The notes beneath the pieces are model-generated. The model was not told the origin of the DNA, searched no databases, and saw nothing but the letters and a program-made list of their open reading frames with translations. Below are positions 17,398 through 27,586 of a stretch of 64,000 nucleotides of DNA, one piece after another. Position numbers and translations under genes: made by a program. How positions within the stretch are numbered: position 1 is the first letter of the stretch; every line of letters begins with the position of its first letter. This DNA comes from Oscillospiraceae bacterium (lineage in GTDB: Bacteria > Bacillota > Clostridia > Oscillospirales > Oscillospiraceae): assembly GCA_009781515.1 (NCBI GenBank), contig WQXY01000007.1, forward strand, positions 1-64,000. The letters run 5' to 3'.

Positions 17398-18939
17398 CTA
17401 CAACCCTAAAAACGACAGCACAAAATAAACAGGTGAGTTCCAGTAGATAGCAATTTCATTTGAAGCGCAGCTGTCAATATGGTCAACATAACATTTCATT
17501 GGAGGCATACCGGAGCAATGCTGATGTAGCGCGGAGTCGGCTCTTGTGTTGCCGTTTGGACCGCCTGCAACCATCCCCGGCACAGTTTTTCCTACTGCGA
17601 CCGACGGACGGTGATGCGGATTTTTCATAGGTTTCGAGCCAAAGCCTGAAATATAGCTTTGGCTTAAAGCATTTTTACCAAGCAGGTAGTTTATATGCTC
17701 GAGTGCGGCAGCTTGATAGTCTGCCGTTTTTTCAAATAAACCTGCGAGCAGCATCGTCATAGCGTTGTTTGCGACATCCATATTGCTTCCCCACCTGTAG
17801 TTTGTTCCGAGTGAAATGCCGTAAGGGTCTGACTTGCACACCTTATAAATATCTTGCGCGGCAAACATTAATCTGTGCTTCATAAGCTGTTTTAGCTCGG
17901 GATCAGCCTTATCGCCTGTGTGTAAAAGATAAGCGATCAAGCCGAATGTGCCCATATCCCGCCAACCCAAGCCGGTTGAAAGCTCGGCAGATTGTATGTA
18001 GTTGTGGTATTTTTCGTCCCCTGTCGCGACAAAAAGCTCGCAAGCGGCCCAAAAACGCTCATCTTCGCAGTCAGGGTCGCCATATCCGCCTGTGTTAACG
18101 CCCGGCGGGTTTTTAAAGTTGCTTGCTTGTGGATTATCAATGCACCACTGCCATGCACGGGTTGCGGCATTTAATAGTTCTTCTTCTCTTTCGGCATAAA
18201 AACGTGAGGCCAATGCAATTGACGCAGCAAAATCCGCAGTAGCAGTCGCAGAAATCGGGCAAATAACAAGCTCTTCTTTTTCGTCATCGGGCATTTCGTC
18301 GAGGGCGTCAAAATTGTGACAGCTTACCTTATGATACACGCCGCCCGTTTTCTTGTCTTGCATTTTTAGCATCCACTCGATTTCAAACCAAACAATATTC
18401 AAAACAACGGGGTCAGGGTTGGGGGAGTGTTCATATGCAAGTAGCAACTGAGCGACAGTTTGCGCGGCAGGGACGATATAACGTCCATAGTCGCCCGCGT
18501 CATGCCAGCCACCCGAAACATCTTTCTTTTCGCCTGTCTTCACTCCGTTTTTGTCAATTACATGTGCAAGCGATGCGTGGCAGGCAGCGTGGGACCACTC
18601 ATCGGCATCGAGGTTAACTCCGCATTTTTGATAGTGGAAAAATTCAAGCACAGCTTGGCTCAGATTGCCGTAAGGGTTTTCATCAATAACAAAAGGATAA
18701 GACTGATTTTCACCTGATACGACCTTATATTCGCCAAGCTCTGTTAATTCCGAAAAATCTGCAATGCGCACAATTTCGCCTGATGCAAAGCTGTATCTCG
18801 GCTCACCCGTTTTGGAGCTGTAGAGCACATCATTATCGCAGATGCGCACAACATCAAACTCAACCGCATCTACGGGAAGTACAGCTTTCTTTTTGTCGTT
18901 CGGGCGATAGCCTAACTGATTAATATGTATGCTTTCCAT
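17398..18939 (-). CDS. Glycoside hydrolase family 9 enzyme, no obvious signal peptide
   Basis: N-terminal Ig-like IHINQLGYRPNDKKKAVLP; GH9 DVSGGWHDAGDYGRYIVP; start moved to MESIHINQ with AAGGAG RBS. Confidence 0.88.
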   Translation of the reverse strand: MESIHINQLGYRPNDKKKAVLPVDAVEFDVVRICDNDVLYSSKTGEPRYSFASGEIVRIADFSELTELGEYKVVSGENQSYPFVIDENPYGNLSQAVLEFFHYQKCGVNLDADEWSHAACHASLAHVIDKNGVKTGEKKDVSGGWHDAGDYGRYIVPAAQTVAQLLLAYEHSPNPDPVVLNIVWFEIEWMLKMQDKKTGGVYHKVSCHNFDALDEMPDDEKEELVICPISATATADFAASIALASRFYAEREEELLNAATRAWQWCIDNPQASNFKNPPGVNTGGYGDPDCEDERFWAACELFVATGDEKYHNYIQSAELSTGLGWRDMGTFGLIAYLLHTGDKADPELKQLMKHRLMFAAQDIYKVCKSDPYGISLGTNYRWGSNMDVANNAMTMLLAGLFEKTADYQAAALEHINYLLGKNALSQSYISGFGSKPMKNPHHRPSVAVGKTVPGMVAGGPNGNTRADSALHQHCSGMPPMKCYVDHIDSCASNEIAIYWNSPVYFVLSFLGL

Positions 18940-18968
18940 TTCATTTGCTCCTTGTATTTTGTTGATTT

Positions 18969-19742
18969 TCATAGCTTGATTATTGCGACCTGACTGCCCC
19001 GCTCGCCTTTTGTGTAGCGGTGCGACCAGTATTTATCGTTGCTGCAGCATGTACATTCGTCAGATATTGAAATGTTCAAAACCCCTGCTTTATTTAGTAT
19101 CAAGCGATTATATTTTTTCAAATCTGCCTTATATTTTTCTCCGCTTGCTGTTATACATTCTTGGTATTCACTTAGTGCCTGTGCCACATCATCTCCGACC
19201 TCGAAGCAGCACACAGAAATACACGGTCCGATAGCAGCATGTATATCAGAAGGGTTGCAGCCGTACTCATCTGTCATTTTCTGCACAGCTGCTCTTGCAA
19301 TATTCGCAGCAGTCCCACGCCACCCCGCATGAACGGCACCAACCACCCCTCGGGTGGGGTCATGGAGTAATATTGGTACACAATCTGCGGTAAAAACCAT
19401 AAGTGCAACATCGGGTTCATTTGTAACAAGCCCGTCAGCCTGCTCCGTCGTGCATGCCTTGTGCAACAAACCGCAGTCATTTCGGGACACAGTTCTTATA
19501 CGTGTGCCATGGACTTGGTTTGAATACACAATATCGTCGCTGCTAATGCCTATTGCCGTGCAAAGGCGGTTGTAGTTTTCCGTGACGTTTGAGCGCTCGT
19601 CGCTAAGATTTAAGCCCAAGTTCAGCGTCGAAAAAATGCCGCTGCTAACCCCGCCGAAACGTGTTGAAAAAGCGTGAGTGACCGCAATATTCGGCGAGGT
19701 CATATAAACAACCCCGTTGTGGTTGTGTTGTGTAAAGGTCAT
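18969..19742 (-). CDS. pgeF: Multicopper-oxidase-fold (laccase domain) protein, PgeF/YfiH family
   Basis: TADCVPILLHDPTRGVVGAVHAGWRGT and IGPCISVCCFEVG. Confidence 0.92.
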   Translation of the reverse strand: MTFTQHNHNGVVYMTSPNIAVTHAFSTRFGGVSSGIFSTLNLGLNLSDERSNVTENYNRLCTAIGISSDDIVYSNQVHGTRIRTVSRNDCGLLHKACTTEQADGLVTNEPDVALMVFTADCVPILLHDPTRGVVGAVHAGWRGTAANIARAAVQKMTDEYGCNPSDIHAAIGPCISVCCFEVGDDVAQALSEYQECITASGEKYKADLKKYNRLILNKAGVLNISISDECTCCSNDKYWSHRYTKGERGSQVAIIKL

Positions 19743-19757
19743 GGCAGTTCCTTTGTT

Positions 19758-20735
19758 TTATATCCTATCACCGTACGGTAATGCTTTTATGTAACTTTCC
19801 ATATATGCCCAATCAGGCGAACCGTCCGAAGACTGAGGAAGTTTAATTAAACTATCTTTCATTTTATCTAATGTCCATTTTCTGCCATAGCTAAACCTGT
19901 AACGATTTGCTTTTATGGCAGTTATAATAAACATTGCAATATATTTATTCAACAGCCAGCCGTTCGCATAAAAAATATTGACATCATCAGATGCCCAAAA
20001 AGGTTTGTTTTGATAAAAAGCCTCGCCAACGCTACCATTATAATTAACTGTAATACAATTAGGCTTGCCCATAGGCTCAACATCAATAAATTGCCGAACT
20101 CCATTGTTGTCACTAATTGCACCAATAAAATTAACATCGCCCTCTATCATATCTGCTTTTGTTAAACGTTTCCCTTTTTGGAATTTGAATAATTCGCCTA
20201 ATGCATACTCTGTCCATTTTTTGGCATCAAGAGGCAATGCAGAATTACTGTGATTGACTGTGCTTATTGGCTCTGTTTTTGAAACAGATTTTATGTAATT
20301 CTCCATATAAAACCAATCAGGTGTGCCTTGAGATGTTTGCGGGAGTTTAATAATATGCTTTCGGGCATCTTTTTGCCGATATTGCTTTCCATATGAATAT
20401 CTGTATTTATCTGCGCTTATGACAGTAGCAATAAATAATTTTGCATATAAACTGATATGGACCTTGTCTATGAGGACTAATATATTATCGTCGCAGTAAA
20501 AATCATAGTTTCTGTAAAAAGAATTACCAAACATATCTATCGTTATTTTATCGGAATATTTCTTGCAAACATCTGTGCTTATATATTCTGCCACACCCTG
20601 ATTTTGATAGCCTGCCGTTATAAGTGGAATATCTCCGGCTTCCCGATTTTCTTTCGTTAGCCGACGCCCTCTATCAACAAAAAACAAGTCTGTTAGGAGA
20701 AATTCGCACCATTTTGAGGTGTCAAGAGTTGTCAT
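19758..20735 (-). CDS. Restriction-modification specificity subunit, two target-recognition halves (BcgIB/HsdS-like)
   Basis: Internal duplication: DLFFVDRGRRLTKEN..RYSYGKQYRQKDARKHIIKLP and ELFKFQKGKRLTKAD..RFSYGRKWTLDKMKDSLIKLP. Confidence 0.82.
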   Translation of the reverse strand: MTTLDTSKWCEFLLTDLFFVDRGRRLTKENREAGDIPLITAGYQNQGVAEYISTDVCKKYSDKITIDMFGNSFYRNYDFYCDDNILVLIDKVHISLYAKLFIATVISADKYRYSYGKQYRQKDARKHIIKLPQTSQGTPDWFYMENYIKSVSKTEPISTVNHSNSALPLDAKKWTEYALGELFKFQKGKRLTKADMIEGDVNFIGAISDNNGVRQFIDVEPMGKPNCITVNYNGSVGEAFYQNKPFWASDDVNIFYANGWLLNKYIAMFIITAIKANRYRFSYGRKWTLDKMKDSLIKLPQSSDGSPDWAYMESYIKALPYGDRI

Positions 20736-22590
20736 GATGCCTCCCCGCCTTAACCAAATACGCAAGATAATCATTGACAGTTTTTTGAAAATCATCTTGT
20801 GTCAACTTAGTATAATCTGTTTTCATATAAGCTTCGCAAAGCCATTCATCGTTATGTTTTACACAAGCCCTGCTTGACAATCCGTCAACAATGTCGCGAT
20901 TTCTATATAACTTTAGCCACTCAGCTTCAATGTCTTGCCATTTTTCGTTGCAATCTATGCGCCCTAACTTTTTGCGTTTCACAAAGCCGTCGTTCTTGCA
21001 ATATCCAAAAAATGTTTCCTGTGTGCTATCGTGTGGTGTATGTGCTTCCCACACCATGACACAAGGGTTAGTTGCTGTGGGGTAAAAAATATCATCAGGC
21101 ATAGAGAATACAGCTTTTAGAGTATGTTTTTTGAAAAGTCTTTCTCTGACTTCCTTAAATTTTGTTCCGATTGCACAACTCATAGGAACTACAACAACTC
21201 CCTTTCCTCCTGTGGATAATAGAGATAGCAGTTGTTCGACAAATTCCAACTCGCTTTTATCGGTTTGCGAATATGGTGGATTTATTAAGCCGACATTTAT
21301 ATTTTTCGCTTTTATTTCCTTTGTAATATCACTATTGAAACAATCGCCCTTGTAAATATTTGATTTTCCGTCTTGTCTTATTATCATGTTGGCAATAGCG
21401 AGTGTATAAAGTCCGTCATCAAATTCAATGCCATATAATTGTTCTTTTCGTATTTTTTCTACTTCTTTTGGATTGGCGCCTTTGAACATTTTGCTCATAG
21501 CAGTAACAAGGAAAGAACCGGAGCCGCAGCAGATATCTACGACACGGCTATTTTTATTTACTCCTGCCAAATCGCACATAAATTCTGTTAAATGCTGTGG
21601 TGTCAGGACAATGCCTAAACCACTGCCATCGCCGCCTGAATACTTAATAAACTCGTGATAGAAAACACCAAGAGCATCAACAGTGCTATCGGCATAGTCC
21701 ATCATAGGTTTGATTTTTATTTCTAGTTGTTCAATATACCAGTTTATTGATTTTTTTTGAATTAGCGGAATATCTGCAAATTTTGTGTTTTCTTGTAAAG
21801 TTTGAAAAACTTGCTTTATGTAAGATGCCCTATCGCTTTTTATTCCGCTGTTCTTTAATACATTTTCAATGGCAGTTTGTACATTAGACATAACCGACTT
21901 AAATGATGTCAAGCTAAGATATTCTTTGCAAAAATCATCATCCGATAATGCAATAAGGATACCCGCGATAAAAATGGGTTTATGTGCCTCCACAACTTTA
22001 ATCTCGCGCAAACATTCGTGCATTTCAATAGCAGTTTCTCGTATCTCGTCAAGAGAATAATTTTTTTGAAGCTTTTCTCCTTTGATTAGTTTCGTGTAAT
22101 TTTTAGGTTCTAAAATAATATCGCTAACCTTTTTCAGTTGCAAATAATCGTCTTGTCCTTTTTGCCAATAAAAAGTGTCAACTTTCATATTGGCAGTTGT
22201 AGTTCCGCTTATCGCAACGGCAATTACACTATATTCCTCTTTTAGAAATTTTGCATAATACAAGACGCCGTCAACGGCAAAACCGCTTGGGCAATCGAGG
22301 TTTTCGCTCTTATGCTTTTTAACAGAATTCTTACATTCAACTACAATTATAGTATTGGCATCATCATTAAAGGTAATTATGTACTCCGGTTGCGCTTTCC
22401 CCAAACCGCCCTGCGAATAATCGTCAAGAGGACAAAAACGAGGTTTCCCTCCCGCTTTTTTGAGCAAATTTTCTATTTTGTAAGCACCCGCAACATCACC
22501 TTGCGGATAAACAAATCCCCAATCATTATTACCGAGTTGGATTTTCATTTCTTTTTCCGTGAGTTTTTCAGTATATCGTTCGGTTGCCAT
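20722..22590 (-). CDS. Fused nuclease/N6-adenine DNA methyltransferase (BcgIA-like)
   Basis: N-terminal QPEYIITFNDDANTIIVVECKNS PD-ExK-like; motif I VVDICCGSGSFLVTAM; motif IV NPPYSQ; start moved to MATERY with GGGGAG RBS. Confidence 0.85.
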   Translation of the reverse strand: MATERYTEKLTEKEMKIQLGNNDWGFVYPQGDVAGAYKIENLLKKAGGKPRFCPLDDYSQGGLGKAQPEYIITFNDDANTIIVVECKNSVKKHKSENLDCPSGFAVDGVLYYAKFLKEEYSVIAVAISGTTTANMKVDTFYWQKGQDDYLQLKKVSDIILEPKNYTKLIKGEKLQKNYSLDEIRETAIEMHECLREIKVVEAHKPIFIAGILIALSDDDFCKEYLSLTSFKSVMSNVQTAIENVLKNSGIKSDRASYIKQVFQTLQENTKFADIPLIQKKSINWYIEQLEIKIKPMMDYADSTVDALGVFYHEFIKYSGGDGSGLGIVLTPQHLTEFMCDLAGVNKNSRVVDICCGSGSFLVTAMSKMFKGANPKEVEKIRKEQLYGIEFDDGLYTLAIANMIIRQDGKSNIYKGDCFNSDITKEIKAKNINVGLINPPYSQTDKSELEFVEQLLSLLSTGGKGVVVVPMSCAIGTKFKEVRERLFKKHTLKAVFSMPDDIFYPTATNPCVMVWEAHTPHDSTQETFFGYCKNDGFVKRKKLGRIDCNEKWQDIEAEWLKLYRNRDIVDGLSSRACVKHNDEWLCEAYMKTDYTKLTQDDFQKTVNDYLAYLVKAGRHHDNS

Positions 22591-22661
22591 ATAATGTCCA
22601 CTCCCCTTTGAAACCATTATAACACACTCTACATTACAATATGTCCAATAACCCGCACTTC

Positions 22662-22679
22662 CTACTCCCACTCGATTGT
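22662..22679. repeat. Left attachment site: displaced guaA 3' end
   Basis: CTACTCCCACTCGATTGT; reverse complement ACAATCGAGTGGGAGTAG = TIEWE*. Confidence 0.85.
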
Positions 22680-22773
22680 TAGCATCTTGACTTAAACTAT
22701 AATGTTTAGGTGATTTAGCTCACATTATTCTGATTGCTTGTATTATCCATATCTTATAGGCTATCCGATTTTT

Positions 22774-22791
22774 TGTTGCCAAAACGTTGCC
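22774..22791. repeat. Subterminal repeat TGTTGCCAAAACGTTGCC (left), candidate integrase arm site
   Basis: 17/18 match to 33103-33120. Confidence 0.6.
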
Positions 22792-22805
22792 GGGGAAAGT
22801 AAAAA

Positions 22806-25025
22806 TTAAATGATCTCAAACTGAAAAACTTTGTTGTCACAACGTTGGAGAATGTGTAAAGGAACAATATCAAATTCGCGTGGGTTAAGCTGTAAAATAT
22901 AGTCCATTTCAGAATGATACGTCTCGTTTACAAATTTTGCAAATACTAAGTCTGTCATATCGCTTTCTGCTTGTTCATATTTTTCGCTTAGACAACGGAA
23001 TAACTGTAATTTTTCGTATCCCTGAGTACAGGATTTATATATGTCAATCATTGATTTTCCTTCCCAGAATTTAGGATACTCATCACTATAGCAAAAAACT
23101 TCATTAATTTCTTGAGATATTTTCTGCTCGGCATCGCTTATGTCTATGTTATCGCCTTGAAGCGTTTTTGGAACAGGAGTATCCTTGTGGAAAAAACATG
23201 ACAAGACATCCCACACACTTGTTTTGTCGTTTTCGAGTTCTTTCAATTTTCGTAGATATATCAGTTTAGAAATAATGTTACTTGATGATATACAATTTTC
23301 CTTAAGTATATAAATATAATTCCTCACATTTGAATCTAATATGGGTTTCTCTTTAAGACAGATAGTATCATCGATAGGATTCGCTTCGTTAAATAAAAAA
23401 CTTGCTTTGACGAATTGACCTCGCTTATTTTCTTCGGGTTTCCAAGTGAAAACCCTTGAATGTGTCTTTATGGCGTCTGCAATCGGTTCAAAATCATGAG
23501 TAAACATTAAGGTTGTCAATCCCCTTAGGGTAACATCATTTCCACAAAACAGCATATCCATAATTGCGTATTTTTTGTGTTTATCAAATGATGATATTGG
23601 ATCATCGAGGATAACTAAATCTGGTTTTTCTTTAACTACATCATACATAAATAGTGCTAGAGCAAATGCATTTTTTTCACCGAAGCTTAAGTGCTTTTTT
23701 ATTTCAGGAACGTTAACTTCTCCATCTCGATACTTCAACAACATTCTATATTTTTTTGATTTTTCATCTTCTTCAATACCTACAGTATATTGATATCCCG
23801 CTTTCATTAAAAAATGATTGATTCCACGTTCGTTTCTTTTGATAGTATTTTGTATCAGAAGATTTTGATCGTCAACTGCAGTTCTTAACTCGTTCGCTTT
23901 TTGGATTATTCTTTCTAGCGACTCGTTAAGGCTGTTGACGATTGTTTCTGTTTTAGTAGATTTAAGTTCGGGATAAACCATTAGGTTAATCACGTTATTG
24001 TTCAACAAGGGGATAAAATCATCAACGTTCTTTAAGGCGTCAAAAGTGTAGAATCCTAAATTCTTTGCATTTTGAAAACGTTGGAGAAGAGCATCAATTC
24101 TTTCGCAAACAGATTTAATTAAATCTGTTTCATTTTGAGTGAATCCCGATGAATTTGAGCCTAGTTTATCTATTTGATCTCTTGTCGTTTCAACAAAAAA
24201 TTCTTTAATGCTGTCGAATGCATCAATTACTGCTTTCAGATCGTCTAAATAACTACTACTAAAATTTTCAGACAATTTTTTAATTATTGGTTTTTGGATC
24301 GTGTTAACTTCCAAGGAGCAGTATGGACAATTAACATTGTCGCAGTTCCAATCAAGATACTCGTTACCATCTTTTTGCCACTTTGCCCATCTGCCGCCGG
24401 ATGCGCTGACTATGTATGATTTATAACCCTTTAACTCATCAGGCACATCAACGGTTTTGTTTCCTTCGCTTAAGGCTTTATGCAATGGACTGGTTGTACT
24501 AATAGGTTTATTCTTACCTGGTTTCACAATTTTGGTTATGAACACGTTGAACCGTGAAATTATATCGTCAAGTTCTTCGTTATTGTTAAAAAAATCTTTT
24601 ATTTCTTGAATTAAAGCATTAATTTCCTGCATCTTCTCATCGTAATCTGGGGTCTTAACATATATTTCAAAACTATTTTGAACAACATCATCACCAACTA
24701 GCGTATGTCTTTCCACATACTCCTCGTTAAAAACACGAACAGACTTAATTGGTGACAGCTTCTTATCAAAAGACTCTATTGCATGAGAATCAGTATATAC
24801 TTCGACTGAAGGATTATGTTCGCCTAAAAGATTACCACTATTCCTTTCTGCATAATATTTAAATGGTAATAATGATTCTAAATTATCTTCTAACAAACAT
24901 AATATTGCCTGCGATATCGTTGTTTTACCAGTTCCGTTTATCGCATATTTTATGTTCAAAAAATGATCAGCTATCTCTACTTCGCCGTAATCTATATTAT
25001 TGCAATTTTTGAGTACAACTTTCAT
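22806..25025 (-). CDS. AAA_13/ABC-type ATPase with CxxC hook-like motif (RloC/PrrC-like candidate)
   Basis: Walker A INGTGKTT; signature LSFGEKNAFAL; Walker B DLVILDDPISSFDKHKK; NCDNVNCPYCSLEV hook-like motif. Confidence 0.7.
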   Translation of the reverse strand: MKVVLKNCNNIDYGEVEIADHFLNIKYAINGTGKTTISQAILCLLEDNLESLLPFKYYAERNSGNLLGEHNPSVEVYTDSHAIESFDKKLSPIKSVRVFNEEYVERHTLVGDDVVQNSFEIYVKTPDYDEKMQEINALIQEIKDFFNNNEELDDIISRFNVFITKIVKPGKNKPISTTSPLHKALSEGNKTVDVPDELKGYKSYIVSASGGRWAKWQKDGNEYLDWNCDNVNCPYCSLEVNTIQKPIIKKLSENFSSSYLDDLKAVIDAFDSIKEFFVETTRDQIDKLGSNSSGFTQNETDLIKSVCERIDALLQRFQNAKNLGFYTFDALKNVDDFIPLLNNNVINLMVYPELKSTKTETIVNSLNESLERIIQKANELRTAVDDQNLLIQNTIKRNERGINHFLMKAGYQYTVGIEEDEKSKKYRMLLKYRDGEVNVPEIKKHLSFGEKNAFALALFMYDVVKEKPDLVILDDPISSFDKHKKYAIMDMLFCGNDVTLRGLTTLMFTHDFEPIADAIKTHSRVFTWKPEENKRGQFVKASFLFNEANPIDDTICLKEKPILDSNVRNYIYILKENCISSSNIISKLIYLRKLKELENDKTSVWDVLSCFFHKDTPVPKTLQGDNIDISDAEQKISQEINEVFCYSDEYPKFWEGKSMIDIYKSCTQGYEKLQLFRCLSEKYEQAESDMTDLVFAKFVNETYHSEMDYILQLNPREFDIVPLHILQRCDNKVFQFEII

Positions 25026-25148
25026 AATGCGTAATCCTCAATAAAAATTTAGTTTTTTGGTCGTAGTATATATATATTGTTCGAAGGATTGATATAAATT
25101 ATAGTATTGCTTTGAACTGACACCTGAAGTCTTTTAATCGAGTGTTAA

Positions 25149-26522
25149 CTAATCAGTTACAGATTGAACATCAAAAACTTTTATATGCTTTGCAGCAAGA
25201 GCTTCTCTATTAAAAACATCAACGATTGAGAGAGGATTAGAAATAATTAAATCTATATCAGATCCTTCTACAAAAATAATACAAATGTTCAATGTTTTCA
25301 TTATTCCATTAGCATATTCTCTTGCTACTTCAGATACAGTTCCTGTAGTCATAATTACGATAGCATTTGATTTTAAAAGATGGTGTAAACCAACTTCTTT
25401 AGCAACATGGTCTACTGATACTTTTGACGAATTTTTGCATTGAACTTGCCAGCGTGAATAAAGAAGCTTACTAGATTCAAAAAGCACATCAACCTCTGCT
25501 CCGGAGGTTTCAGTTCCTTTTAATCGTGTTTCTACAAAATCAAGTCCAATTATATGCATGATTTTAATTGCCAATGCTTCAAGTGCTAATCCTTTTATAT
25601 AGGTATCATAAGAATCCATATCTTTTCGTATTTCTTGTAGAGGTTTTTGATAATGCTGTAAAATATCATTGCCAATTACACCCTCTATTTGCTGCAGAAA
25701 CGGAATAATAATTTCTTTTTTTGCAAATTCTGTGAGTTTTATATCATGAGATTTTGCGCCACGACCTTCGGTGGCTCTCCGTAACTCTATTAGCCCTTTG
25801 CTTTCAAGTGGATTCAAAACATTAGAAGCAAACGCTTTTTCTCCAAAACTAATGCCATAAACAGATTTTGCTAATTCGCGGACAGCAGAGGCCTTCTGAA
25901 ATTCATCGGTACCAATATTACACATTGTTTTTATATAGTAGTATTGTTCTTTACTTAACGTTTTAAATAATAACAATTCATTTTCTGATATATCAACTAG
26001 TTCGCTAAGTCTAGCTTCGTTTACTCGCCATCCTATCAATATACCCGCCATAGTTAGCCATAATTTCATAACTTGAGGATTATTAGCAGTCTTAGCATAA
26101 TTAAAGCCTCGCTCATTCAAAGCGGTTATTATAGATTCATTAGTAACTTTGCTTCCTTGTCGAGTTAATGTTCGTATGCAATCGATTAATGCTAATCCAT
26201 TGAGATTCTTTAAGATATGCTGTGCAAACGCATCATAAAGTTGCTTGTCTTCTATTTTGGTTAATAAATATTTTCCAAATTCAGAAATATTAATACCACC
26301 TCCGGAGTTAAGCAGTCCGTATGCTACTAAAGAATTCTTGCAATTGCTTGCCATATCTCGTTGAGAATTTTTTGCCACATTCGAAAAGAAAGTATCCGCT
26401 AATGCATTTATAAAAACGGTTGTTTCCTCTCCTTCATACCTATTAATTAGTTTTAAGACTGTACGCAAATCGACTACATTAGGAGAAAACTGCGTGCCAA
26501 AGGGCAACTCATTATTATTCAT
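25149..26522 (-). CDS. Type II restriction endonuclease, PD-(D/E)xK/Mrr-like C-terminal domain
   Basis: C-terminal GAEVDVLFESSKLLYSRWQVQCKNSSKV (D..QxK); TAATG overlap with C5-MTase gene. Confidence 0.72.
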   Translation of the reverse strand: MNNNELPFGTQFSPNVVDLRTVLKLINRYEGEETTVFINALADTFFSNVAKNSQRDMASNCKNSLVAYGLLNSGGGINISEFGKYLLTKIEDKQLYDAFAQHILKNLNGLALIDCIRTLTRQGSKVTNESIITALNERGFNYAKTANNPQVMKLWLTMAGILIGWRVNEARLSELVDISENELLLFKTLSKEQYYYIKTMCNIGTDEFQKASAVRELAKSVYGISFGEKAFASNVLNPLESKGLIELRRATEGRGAKSHDIKLTEFAKKEIIIPFLQQIEGVIGNDILQHYQKPLQEIRKDMDSYDTYIKGLALEALAIKIMHIIGLDFVETRLKGTETSGAEVDVLFESSKLLYSRWQVQCKNSSKVSVDHVAKEVGLHHLLKSNAIVIMTTGTVSEVAREYANGIMKTLNICIIFVEGSDIDLIISNPLSIVDVFNREALAAKHIKVFDVQSVTD

Positions 26523-27586
26523 TATGCATTACCTCTATTTATAAAATATTGTTTTTTTATTGCTTTTGCTAATTGTTCAACTAACAATGGCGGTACAGCG
26601 TTGCCGATTTGTCGCCATTGGTCGCGAAAATCTCCGCTGAACTCGTAATCATCACGAAATGTCTGGATTGCTTTTATTTCGTTTATCCGTAAAAATCTGT
26701 TTTTCCAATGAAATGGACCCATGTTGTTTGAAAAACTTGCTTGAATAGTCCAAGATGGTTTTTCTGGTGATAGCTTTAATAAGAATGACCAGTACCGCGA
26801 TCTCCATTTAAAAATAGGTTCTGGGTGACCTCTTTCCGCTGTAAAATAAAGATAATTATCTCCTGGAGGGATGAGTTTTAATAAATCGTGATGTTTTGAT
26901 CCTGCTGCCATGTTAATATCTTCCGGAAGGTCAATGTCAAGATGACCGATTGCTTTATCGCAGTTAACCCATTTTTCTTTTCCGTTGCCTTCATATTTTT
27001 CGGGTGCAATGTGTGTTTCCTCCGGAAAGATGAATTTATCGCCGAAATCTTTACGAACGCCAACACAAATAAATCGTTCACGGATTTGAGGAACACCATA
27101 ATTTGCGGTATTAATTACTCGATAACTAATATCATAACCTAATTCTTCTGATTTAAATTTCAATAAGTCAAACGCTTCCTGATGAGGTTTATAAACAAAT
27201 CCAAACACGTTTTCAAAAAAGTATAATTTTGGGTGTACATCTTTTACTGCACGAAAAAATTCATATAATGTGAATGAATTTTCATCTTCTAATGCACGTT
27301 TTTTTTCTGTTCGGTAAAACCTTGACTTTGAATATGCAGGACAGGGTGGACCTCCAACAACAACATCAATATCTTGTGGTGTCATTAGGATTTTAGATAA
27401 TTCAACAGAATAATTAACATCGCGAATATCGCAGCACTTAACAGATAATCCTAAATGATTATTTTTGAGTGTTTCGCAGGCGACTTCCCAAAAATCAGTG
27501 GAAAAGCATATTTGATATCCGGCATTGCGAAATCCTAAATCTATACCTCCACCACCGGAAAAAACACTTAACACATTAACTGGCAT
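26522..27586 (-). CDS. DNA (cytosine-5) methyltransferase 1
   Basis: FSGGGGIDLGF; GGPPCPAYSK; FENVFGF; QIGNAVPPLL. Confidence 0.93.
   Translation of the reverse strand: MPVNVLSVFSGGGGIDLGFRNAGYQICFSTDFWEVACETLKNNHLGLSVKCCDIRDVNYSVELSKILMTPQDIDVVVGGPPCPAYSKSRFYRTEKKRALEDENSFTLYEFFRAVKDVHPKLYFFENVFGFVYKPHQEAFDLLKFKSEELGYDISYRVINTANYGVPQIRERFICVGVRKDFGDKFIFPEETHIAPEKYEGNGKEKWVNCDKAIGHLDIDLPEDINMAAGSKHHDLLKLIPPGDNYLYFTAERGHPEPIFKWRSRYWSFLLKLSPEKPSWTIQASFSNNMGPFHWKNRFLRINEIKAIQTFRDDYEFSGDFRDQWRQIGNAVPPLLVEQLAKAIKKQYFINRGNA

Noticed and set aside
19330-19370. CACCCCTCGGGTGGGG hairpin as terminator
   Set aside because: Lies within the conserved pgeF coding sequence
22312-22611. 99-aa plus-strand ORF inside the BcgI-like methylase gene
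   Set aside because: Antisense to a clear nuclease-methylase coding frame
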